DNA of 64,000 bases, from the NCBI RefSeq assembly GCF_037038585.1, contig NC_092526.1:38267501-38331500 (forward strand). The letters are read 5' to 3'. The DNA comes from Patagioenas fasciata (lineage: Eukaryota > Chordata > Aves > Columbiformes > Columbidae). A program made the position numbers and the translations under genes. Below the pieces are notes generated by a model, which was not told the origin of the DNA, searched no databases, and saw only the letters and a program-made list of their open reading frames with translations. The number at the start of each line of letters is the position of its first letter. Positions within the stretch are counted from its first letter, which is position 1. Below are positions 52,101-61,243 of the stretch, piece by piece.

Positions 52101-52852
52101 GGATGATGAGCAGTTGCCCACAGCAATATAAAATATTCTCTCAATAAAATGCTTTGTGATTCTTTCTGCAGAGACTGCTACAGTCTATCCACACAAATTA
52201 TATTCTGTTGACTCCTGCTGCTTCTCATTCTTTGCTTCAATATCTGGCCTATATTCTCATGACTCCGGGTCGTTCCCTCAGGGCTGGAGCAGAAAGTCTC
52301 CACACTCATGCGTTTTCATTTCCTGTCCTCCTAATTGTGAAGGGAAACAATGACTTTCACTATGCTATTTTTAAGGTTCTGTGATGGCTTTAAATCCCAC
52401 TTCCCATCTGCATCACTCCCCATTAGGTGTGTAAACAAGCTACATTCAGGGTGTACAGATTTCAGCCTGAAATGCAGCTCATGTGCTCCCTCACTTGTTC
52501 TGATGCCTTCTTGCTGATCTGTTGGTCTGATCTCTCACACCGGCCTGTGGGACGTGCTGTGGGGCTCAGTGGCAGGGCAAACACCTCCCTGCAGAGCAAA
52601 TCCAATGAGATGATCTCCTTTGGGGTGTATGTGTGGGGCTTCGCTTCTTGATACAAGCTCAAGTACCCCTTTAATCACTCTTTTTTTTCCTTTTTTTTTT
52701 GGATGATGCTTGAAAATAATTCATTGTCATTGACTTTCCTAAAAGAAGAAAATAACCCATGTATGTTAAAGTGTTTAGCCCAGATCTAACACATGCAACG
52801 GCATTGACCTAAACATTCAGTCAACAGGCGCTAAGCAGTAAATTCAATTAGT
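49141..52852. other. Upstream flank of ICOS, no gene recognised
   Basis: Unique AT-rich sequence. Short frames at 50861-51310 and 51565-52030 show no family signal. A poly-T tract lies at about 52680-52701. Distal ICOS enhancers could lie here but none can be identified by eye. Confidence 0.55.
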
Positions 52853-53037
52853 CTAAAAAGGTTGCCCAGAGAGGGAGTGGATGCCCCGTCCCTGTAAACA
52901 TTCAAGGCCAGGCTGGATGAAGCTCTGAGCAACCTGATCTAGTTGAAGATGTCCCTGCTTATCGCAGGGGGATTGAACTAGATGACCTTTGAAGGTCCCT
53001 TCCAACCCAAACTACCCTGTGGTTCTGTGATTCTAAA
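52853..53037 (+). repeat. CR1 LINE 3' fragment, older subfamily
   Basis: Plus-strand copy of about 185 bases: 'ggttgcccagagagggagtg', 'aggccaggctggatgaagct', then the tail 'cccttccaacccaaactacc' and 'ggttctgtgattct'. A different CR1 subfamily from the 2.8/33.2/54.0 kb group. Confidence 0.9.
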
Positions 53038-54035
53038 CACCACTTCAGATCCTTTAATGTTTTGGACCTCAAGACACTGAGCCATCTGGGCAAAAGGCTG
53101 TTATTGTCTTGCCACTTGTAGAGCAGTGTATGACAGACACATGCTGATAAAACAGATGACCATGAAAGTTATTCTGCTTTTGGATTTGAATTTAGTTGAC
53201 TTTTGGGTGTCACAGTGGTGAATTAAACACATTCTGTAAAATTTTCACACCCCAAGTATTTCAAAGCTCGTAGTAGGGTAGAGACTCTTGTTATGTGGTT
53301 ATCTGGTCAGCGGCCTTGGGGGAGTTAGGACTGAAAGAGTCACATACTGTGGTGGTACTTTGGGTTTGTGGTGTGATTTTTATCTCAGCATTGTTGTGAT
53401 TACTTTTTAGAGGTAAACTGTTGCTGCCACAGTAGAACAAAGGGGAGCTTTCTGCAACAGAAATAGCCCCGAAAGCTGTGATGAATCCTTGCAGATAAGA
53501 GGTAAATCAAATGTCATGTTGAAAATTGCAAGGACAGGTGAAGCAGCACAACCCTGGCTTGGACTTCCAGAAACACCTAAGTGGCTTAGGACACACATGC
53601 CACCGTCTTCAGCTGGCTTGAAGCACTTTTGGAACCCCTGTCTCTGAAGTGTTTTCAGGCCAGGCTTTGCTGTTGCTATTAGTGGTTATCTGGGGCTGGG
53701 CTTATACAGCTCAGGCCTTGTGGATTTGGAGGGCTACAGTGAAATCCCAGCTTTGTCAAACACGTAGCTAAGCCTCCTTTATTTTATGTCTGTCATTCAG
53801 AATCTCACAGGTTACTGCCTTGCGAACAGGCTGCTCTGTAGCTGTGGGCCAAAGCTGCCGAAGGCAGAACTCCCACCTGAGCAGGGATCACCCGCTCCAT
53901 CATGTGCAAGGCTCGGTCCAGCCACGCTGCTCTTGGGGGTGCCAGAATAAAGACAACCAAAGCTGGGCATGCCGCACTGCTGGGCTCCTGTGGCAAGGGA
54001 CTGGGAAAGGGTTTGTTTCCGTGTTGGCAGGGGAT

Positions 54036-54475
54036 GAATCACAGGATCCCAGACTGTCAGGGATTGGAAGGGACCTCAAAAGCTCACCCAGTGCAATCCC
54101 CCCACCGGAGCAGGAACACCCAGCTGAGGTTCCACAGGAAGGTGTCCAGGCGGGTTTGAATGTCTGCAGAGAAGGAGACTCCACAACCTCCCTGAGCAGC
54201 CTGGGCCAGGCTCTGGCACTCTCACCAGGAAGAAGTTTCTTCTCATATTTAAGTGGAACCTCCTGTGTTCCAGTGTGAACCCATTACCCCTTGTCCTACC
54301 ATTGGTTGTCACCAAGAAGAGCCTGGCTCCATCCTCCTGACACTCCCCCTTTATATATCTGTAAACATTAATAAGGTTACCCCTCAGTCTCCTCTTCTTC
54401 AGCTCCAGAGCCCCAGCTCCCTCAGCCTTTCCTCACATGGGAGATGCTCCACTCCCTTCAGCATCTTTGTGGCTT
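54036..54475 (-). repeat. CR1 LINE 3' fragment
   Basis: Minus-strand copy, from 'gaatcacaggatcccagact' to 'catctttgtggc'. Same subfamily and nearly the same extent as the copy at 2814, including 'gcagcctgggccaggctctg'. Apparent 94- and 152-codon open frames over it are repeat-derived. Confidence 0.93.
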
Positions 54476-54734
54476 TAATGCTTCCAAGATGCTTCCAAGA
54501 GCTGCCTCTGGGCTGGGCTGACCGGGGTGCTGGGAAATGGGGGCAGTGGGGCACAGGGCAAATGGACCAGTGGTTCCTGGGCAAGGAACCCACTGGTGAG
54601 CGATCACACCTGCTCCGTGTGCACCTCTGAAGGGCCAGGGCAGGGCAGAACTACCAATTCCCTCCTGCTGTGGCCAGGGCGCTGCCATGGCCGGATCCCT
54701 AGGAGCCGCCACTCGCCAGACTTTAAAGAAGAGC

Positions 54735-54830
54735 GTGTTACAACAGGACAAAGGTAATGGTTTTAAACTGAAGGAGGGGAGATTCAGGCTAGAGATGCAG
54801 AAGAACCACTGCTTGTAAAAGTCTGTCCTC
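54735..54830 (+). repeat. Short internal CR1 fragment
   Basis: About 95 bases with 'aacaggacaaaggtaatggt' and 'gaaggaggggagattcaggc', the segment that normally lies upstream of the CR1 3' tail. The tail is absent, so it is truncated on both sides. Confidence 0.6.
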
Positions 54831-55199
54831 CTGCTTCATATAGGCCCCTTTTAAGTACTGAAATATCCTCCTCCTTTCCCCACTTTCCCTCTGCAGGGCT
54901 CCCTGTGCCAGGTTTGCATCGCACAAGAAGGTGGTGGTGGCCGGGCAGGTGAGGGGATGCGTGCCCACGGAGGGCAGGAGGAGGGAGAGACCGTGGGATG
55001 CAAACACAGCTGGGAGGGGAATCAGGGACTCAGCCTGCAAGGCTGCTTGGAGCTGGGGGAAGGTTTGAAAATGTCTTTACACATTGGACTCGTTTTCATT
55101 TCCAAAATTCAGTGTTTCTGCCAGCACTTTTTTTTAGCTTGGGGTTCCATTTAACACTTTTGGAGATGGGGCAGTGTATTGATTTAGCAGCCCTTATGT

Positions 55200-55620
55200 G
55201 AAGGAGAGAAAGCTGCAGCTTCTCTGCCGCTATTTTTTTTTGGGGGGGGGGGGGAGAGGGCGGGAAGCGGCGGGCTCGTGTCGCCGCGAGGCGGCCGCAC
55301 GGTGGCGCTGCTGCCCCGCGCGCCGTTCCCGCCGAGCGCTCCCCGTGCGCGGTCCTAGCGCCGCCGCCCAGCCCGAGCTGAGGCGGGAAACGGCAATCGC
55401 AGTGAGCCCAGGTGTGCGGGGCGCTCCTCACAGGCTCCTCCCGGGCTGGCCGCGCAGTTGTTATTTTGGGGAACTACTGTTCAGCGCTAGACGGCGGTTT
55501 CCTTCACCGTGACCTCAGCCCGGTGCGGCTCACAGCACAGCCCTCCCGGTGTCACCGGCCCGTACGGAGCTCTGACTGTGCTCTGTGGTTTCCTACAGTC
55601 CTGCGTGAGTCTCCCCGCAT
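55200..55620 (+). promoter_or_regulatory. CpG island, candidate promoter
   Basis: The only CpG-dense block in the window, in otherwise AT-rich sequence. It holds many CG dinucleotides (for example 'tcgccgcgaggcggccgcac' near 55280-55300), GC-box-like runs and an E2F-type site GGCGGGAAA at 55382-55390. A T9-G13 run marks its left edge, with the G-tract at 55242-55254. Possible plus-strand donors are GCCCAG|GTGTGC near 55410 and CCTGC|GTGAGT near 55605. Islands of this kind usually mark broadly active promoters. ICOS starts 6.2 kb away on the other strand and has its own non-CpG upstream region, so the island probably serves another transcript. Transcription direction is inferred from the exon-like segments to the right. 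Confidence 0.65.
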
Positions 55621-55857
55621 ACACGTGGCTTTGTGTTTAAAGATTTTTTTTTTTTTCTTGGGAGGTTTGGTGTTCTGTGAGGTATGTGAGCATTGTTCAG
55701 GTGTGGTTGCTGATTTGGTGAGAAAAAACAAGCTACAAAAACAATCAATCCTACCAGCAGGCCTGGAGAGACGGAGAGATAAGGGAGTTTGAATAGAGTC
55801 ACTTCTTTCCTGGGTCACTATTTTGTTCTGTTTGTCAGTAGCCCCCACTCAGGGAAG

Positions 55858-56145
55858 TGGGTGAGGGTTTGTCCCAAGTAGCAAGGGACAGGACAAGAGG
55901 AAATGGCCTCAAGTTGTGCCAGGGGAGGTTTAGATTGGATATTAGGAACAAATTCCTCATGGAAATGGCTGTGGGGCATTGGAACAGGCTGCCCAGGGCA
56001 GTGGTGGAGTCACCATCCCTGGAGGGGTTTAAAAGGTGTTTAGATGAGGTTCTTATGGACATGGTTTAGTGCTAAAGTTGGTTAGGTTATGGTTGGACTT
56101 GATGATCCTGAGAGTCTTTTCCAACCAAAATGATTCTATGATTGT
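55858..56145 (+). repeat. CR1 LINE 3' fragment
   Basis: Plus-strand copy: 'ggacaggacaagaggaaatg', 'gaacaggctgcccagggcag', then 'gttggacttgatgatcctga' and the tail 'atgattctatgattg'. It lies about 250 bases downstream of the CpG island, so it would fall in the first intron of any transcript starting there. Confidence 0.92.
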
Positions 56146-59100
56146 TAGCTCCAGCCAAAGCCCAGGTTGGCTGATTAGTAATACTGCAATTATTCACATC
56201 CAGAGCAGAAAGGTTTCAGGTTGGAAGGTCCCCCTTACTACATAATGAGAAACAGTTTACTGAGTCTTGTTATATTGCTGAACCTGTTGAAAGCAAAACT
56301 ATTAGTTGTTAATACGTACTCATGATTGGCATGGCTTGTGTAGCCATACAGGATCTGGAAACATCTATCATGCAAAACATGTTAAATGAAGTATGTGGTA
56401 CTGGCCTGCATGTGTTAAATTAGGGAAAAGGACAAAATTCTCTCATAATAGCACACATCTCATCACATTCTCAAGAGAATGAGGAAGGGGATCACACTAA
56501 TACCTTATTGTGGCACTGAAAGAAAATCTAGGATACAAAAGACTTTCAGGGGAAAATGAGTTCTGTCCCAGCAACCCTGAGTTCTGAATCCTGGAGATAG
56601 GATGGGAATTGTCTACAAACCCTTCTGATGCGTTTGCTATTTGTCCTAGACTACTTTTAATCCAGTGAAGTGTAGTTTAAAAGCCTTTGGTGTTCTTCGG
56701 GAGCTCACTGTAAGGAAGGGGTCTAGGGACCCGTCTGGCAGCCACCTTGGATGGTGTCACAACACAAAAAAGAATTTGCAGTAAAAATTAGAATGACAAT
56801 GAGCAAAAAATAGAAATCAGATATCTATAGTCTCTAGAGAACATAAGTGATTGAAATGACTACTCTGAAACATCACTTTAACCACACTGATCATGTTACA
56901 GATCACCATAGCATATTCTGGTGAATTGGCCTTTGTCATGTAAAGACTTCAGATTTCCTCACTGAAGTACTCAGCCTCCATGTACCTCTATGCTCCCGGG
57001 AAACAGGCAGAGCTACTAAATAAGAATAAGTTGCACCATTTCTTAATTGCTGAGCCTGGCCCTTCAAGATATGACATTCTTCCTCATTTTGAGGGCCCTC
57101 CACAGCCACACATTACCATGCCAAATTAACTTGGTTATCAGGGACTCCACCCTGAGAGTGTAATCAGAAGAAACTGTAGGGCATGCAAGTTACAAAAGTT
57201 AACACAGCACTCACAGCAAAAGCAGTGAGCTCGGCAGCTGCCCAGCTCCCATTCTGATTAGCTGCCCTTCTGTGTCTCCAGTGTACACTTCAATACAGTT
57301 CAGGGTGAGCATATTCAAACTATCTCTTAACCGGATCACAGAGCAAGCCTGAATGCAGAAAGTATCTAGTTACATTCAGGCAAGCTCTGCAGTAGCTAAT
57401 ATACCCTTGTTCTCAGAATAAAACCTCAGTAAGCTCTGCTCAGGCTGAGCTGTTCCCAGCTACTATTAAGTTGGCCCAGGCAGATGTGCACACATTGTAT
57501 AGGAATGTGCTGCTCCCTGCTTGTCCATGACTAGCTGCTGGCAAACTTTAAAGAACTGGCTTTTCACGCTTGTTCTCTTTGATCTTAGCTCTGTGGTTGC
57601 TGGTCATTAAAAGTGGATGTTTGCTCGGGGCAGGGGGAGCTTTTGTTGTCCTGGCCCAAGTGCTACTTCAGTTTTGGGAAGCTGAGGAAATAGAGGTGCC
57701 CATGTTATTTGGATCAATACTGCAGAATCCTGGACTTTCTTTGTCCTCTTAGTCAGCTGAGTAACAAATATATCAACCCCACAAAAGTCCTCAGCCTGCA
57801 AATTTTTGTAGGTTATGATAGTCTTTCAGGATAGCATTACCATATGTTTTTCCTATCGTTACATTCCTGACTAAGCACCCACTGTTGGATACTTATCTGG
57901 GAGGCAATGTGCTTGACCTATGATTTTTTTGTTCTCATCTGGGACAGCCAGCCCTTATGTTTGCACTCATGAATTGTTTAGATGACTGTCAGAAAAGGTG
58001 AAAGTTGGTGTTTCTCTGTTCTCACTGTTGACAATGCTTCTAAACATTACAGTTAAATTAATGTCTGGGGCTGATCATAAAATCGTTCCCAAGCCTCACT
58101 TCAGAACTCCTCAGGAATCCCCTTCTGGCTGGAGCTGCCTTGGTTTGCTGCCAGGCCAGGAATGGAGCTGTCTCATCAGATCGCCCTGGAAAATATGGTG
58201 TGTTAAGTCTCAGTTTTCTCTCCATAGATCTGTTTATAGATCAGCTGCTCCTTCTGTTGTTCCAGGTGACCACTGAAAAGTCACACACATCTGTCCACTC
58301 TCTCTTTAAATCAAAGTCTGCCTGATGATAGGGGGTACCTGTTGTGGCCCAGGTATTTTTAGGCACTCTTTGTTTTGTTGGTGTTCAGAGTATGATGGAG
58401 AGAGTACAAATATATTACTTCTTGTGCTAGAGGTCTTACTGCACATGCAGTCGACAGTATAGGATTCTTTAGTTACCAAGTCATTGATCCAGGTTATATT
58501 GACTGAGGTGTTTAGCTCTGGAGGCTGTTGTTTTTTTTTCCTTCCGTGCTAGGTAAGAAAAAAAAAGCTGTAAAAAAAAGAAAATAGTAAGCCAGTCAAG
58601 CCACTTGACTTCTCATTGGGTTGCCATGGTTACACTATATTTTCTAGTGACATCAGTGACAGCCCCGTAATGCTTGCGTGATGGACTGTTTTGGTGCCTC
58701 TTTTACTCAAAGAAAAAAGTTGGAGGGGGAAAAATTAATTTGGCCATTTGCATCTTTCCTTCTAGTTACATTTTCACAAGTAGGTGATTAGTGTTAGTGG
58801 TTTGCAGAGTAGCAAGTGGTGATTTTTTTATTAGCTTTCTATAACAGAGTACATACGATTCTATTAATAGTTAGTATGGAAACATAACTCTTTTTCCACT
58901 ACGAAAAGAAAGACTTCATTGTTTCCAGGCTTTGAAAACTACCTCAGATATCACCTTTTGTCTCTCTAGGTTTTTCTGCTGTTTTCAGGACTATCTGAGC
59001 TTTTTCAGATTTCTTCAGTTTCTTCTGTAATATGGAACAGCTGATGATCCTTGTTTACCTGGACTCAAAGTCCATAGAGTTTCAAAAGATGACAGGATAA

Positions 59101-59537
59101 ATCCATGGAAGAGCAGGTTGTTAAATACAAAGACACCACCCTTGGAAGTTCCTGATCTGCTGGTGAGGGAGAGCTGGGACAGTATTTTAGGAAGGTTTCA
59201 TAGCACACTTTGGTTCATTTTATAGTGTTCCCTGACATCTGCTCTTGGCCGCTGTTGGAAAGTGGACAGTGGTCAGAGTGCATCATTTGTCTGACCTGAT
59301 GCAGGCTCAGTTATATTCTTAGGTTCTCACTGTTGCTGTGATAGCAAATTGTAATTTGGTTTGATATGCAACATCAAAGCTTAAGCAGCACAATATCCTA
59401 CATATTGTTTGAAGGTCATAGTATTCTAACGCCTTTCAGGTGGGCTCATTGGTTTATAGGAAAAAGGTGCTACTTTGGGGTGATTGCCTAGGTCAACAGC
59501 TGCAGATTTTCTGACTCACCTGATGTTTCCATTGCAG
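56146..59537. other. Region between CpG island and first exon-like segment
   Basis: No supported exon. Two good acceptors occur (near 57588 'gttctctttgatcttag' and near 58265 'cttctgttgttccag') but neither is followed by a convincing donor and open frame. Confidence 0.45.
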
Positions 59538-59679
59538 GAAGTTCACACAGGTAACACAGTCTCCTGCAATACTCGGTGGTGGGAGCAGCTGGATGTGCTC
59601 AGTGCAGACAAAGGGCGCAAGCAGCCTTGAGAAAGTTGTCACAAAACTCTGTGAGCAACTTGCAGACTGTGTGCTTAAG
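59538..59679 (+). other. Exon-like segment, function unknown
   Basis: This is a 142-base segment bounded by a good acceptor (gatgtttccattgcag) and a good donor (cttaag|gtgagtaatg). One frame, starting at 59539, is open throughout (47 codons) and contains QSPAILGGGSSWMCS and ends EQLADCVLK. I recognise no family. It ends in phase 0 and can be joined in frame to the segment at 61124. It could be a coding exon of an undescribed gene, an exon of a long non-coding RNA, or a chance pairing of splice signals. Confidence 0.35.
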
Positions 59680-59789
59680 GTGAGTAATGTCTTGTCTCTT
59701 AACAGGTTAACTGGTTAATTATGCGCTCAAGTTAAGCAAGGGCTGTTCTTGATTTCATGGAGGTTGGGAATGTGTATTAGTGTGTATAA

Positions 59790-60005
59790 ATACCTGATGG
59801 GGGTTGTGCAGAGGACAGAGCCAGACTTTTCCTAGTGGTGCCTGGTGACAGGAAAGGAAGCAATATCAGAAATTACATTTAAATATAAGAAAACTTTTTT
59901 ATTGAGGGTAGTCAAGCACTGGCACAGCAGCTGACCCAGCTTCGAGCAATGGGGTTGGACTAGATGATTCTGTAAGTGCCTTTCCACCACAACCATCCTT
60001 GATTC
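59790..60005 (+). repeat. Diverged CR1 LINE 3' fragment
   Basis: Plus-strand copy of an older subfamily with 'tagtggtgcctggtgacagg', 'agtcaagcactggcacagca' and the tail-side 'ggggttggactagatgattc'. It follows the exon-like segment 59538-59679 by about 110 bases. Confidence 0.8.
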
Positions 60006-61123
60006 TCTGCGCCTTTGTTCCAGGCAATCTGAACTGTGCCATTCTCACATTCTCTGTGATGTGTCTGTGCAAGTTTTAGGTCTCATCCTGACTCACCCTT
60101 CCCAGCAGAACCACCAAAAGGGAAGGGCTTTCTTCTTCACAACCTTGGAATTCAGAGGTGGAAATCACCATCTATACAGCTGCCACAGTGTCTTTTAGCA
60201 TCATTTCTACCCTTTTTTCTGCCTGCTATGTCTGATCTTGAATCACACCTGCAAACACTGTAAAGCAGGTACTGTTTTATTAGTACCCATTTACACTGTG
60301 CTTTTCTTGATTATTGCAAATACTAGTGTTACCACATATAAAATAAAGAGTTACTGCTGGTGTATTGTACTATCACAGAGTGTCCTGTGGTATCCCCACA
60401 GCCAGTGAGTTAACAGTGACTGATTTTGTGTCTGTGGAAGGAAGAAATAGAAACTCATAATGAAAAAAAAAAATGCTAGAGATTTGTTTTGCAACAGCAG
60501 CTATCTGTGAACTCACCAAGAAATGTGACTGTAGAGCAGCCTGTAAGGCCAGACTGCTCACAAGAGCATAGAAATTTTAAATGAATATGGGGAAAAGGAA
60601 GGAAGTTGCTGTATAATATGTGCCTAGTGCAGAGTGCTTTGGTGACAATGAACACATAAGTACAGCCTGTGTTGCTGTTGGGAATCCGTGTCCCAGGGTA
60701 AGTTACCTGCAGCAGGACTCAGAGCCAAGGGCACAGCCTGCTGCATGGTTTGCTGGTTTCAGAAAGACGACCTATGATATCTCATACTTAAATACGTACA
60801 AGCAGTAGAAATAAGATGCATGACTGCAGTATGTGTGTGACTTGGGAAGCGAAAAGAAAATCTAAACACACTATTACCAGTATAGATAAAGCTGCAGCTG
60901 GAAATGGATTCAAAAAGCTAATCCTTGGTAGGTAGTAGCACCTAGATGGGTGATATGAGTTACATATGAGTTTTTCAAATCAGAGATCTTTCTTGCATAA
61001 GAAAGAACTATGCTTATTGGTTTTGAACCTTATGCAGTTTATTCTGTCAAAAAAATCTACTAAGTAAAGGATGTTTAAGTGTCTCAAAATTGTTGACAAC
61101 AATGATTGCTTGTTCTGTTGCAG

Positions 61124-61243
61124 GACATAGATTTACAGTACTCATTACTCAATCTGCTCCTGATCTGTGCTGCAACAGGACAGTGGTGTTAACAGCAATC
61201 CCTCTAGCGATCTCAAAGAACTTTAATACAACAAGCAAATAAA
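61124..61243 (+). other. Candidate terminal exon with poly(A) signal
   Basis: The segment follows a pyrimidine-rich acceptor (gcttgttctgttgcag) and reads, in the phase left by the segment at 59538-59679, DIDLQYSLLNLLLICAATG and three more codons to a TAA stop at 61190-61192. AATAAA follows at 61238-61243. The order acceptor, short open frame, stop and poly(A) signal suits a last exon, but each signal alone is common in such DNA. Confidence 0.3.

Noticed and set aside
53820..54315. Overlapping 79-152 codon frames on both strands
   Set aside because: They lie on a CR1 3' fragment; the same peptide stretches recur at the other CR1 copies near 2.9 and 33.3 kb.
54897..54948. 52-base exon-like segment before the CpG island (ctctgcag ... 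gggcag|gtgagg)
   Set aside because: Good splice motifs, but it lies upstream of the presumed promoter between repeat fragments, is very short, and has no partner exon.
59538..59679. Resemblance of QSPAILGGGSS to an immunoglobulin V-domain start
   Set aside because: No downstream Trp or YxC motif follows and the segment is far too short for a V domain, so this is taken as coincidence.
59538..59679. Resemblance of the AILGGG stretch to chaperonin-like proteins (MKKS/BBS6)
   Set aside because: Only about seven residues match, and the MKKS exon borders I remember do not fit.
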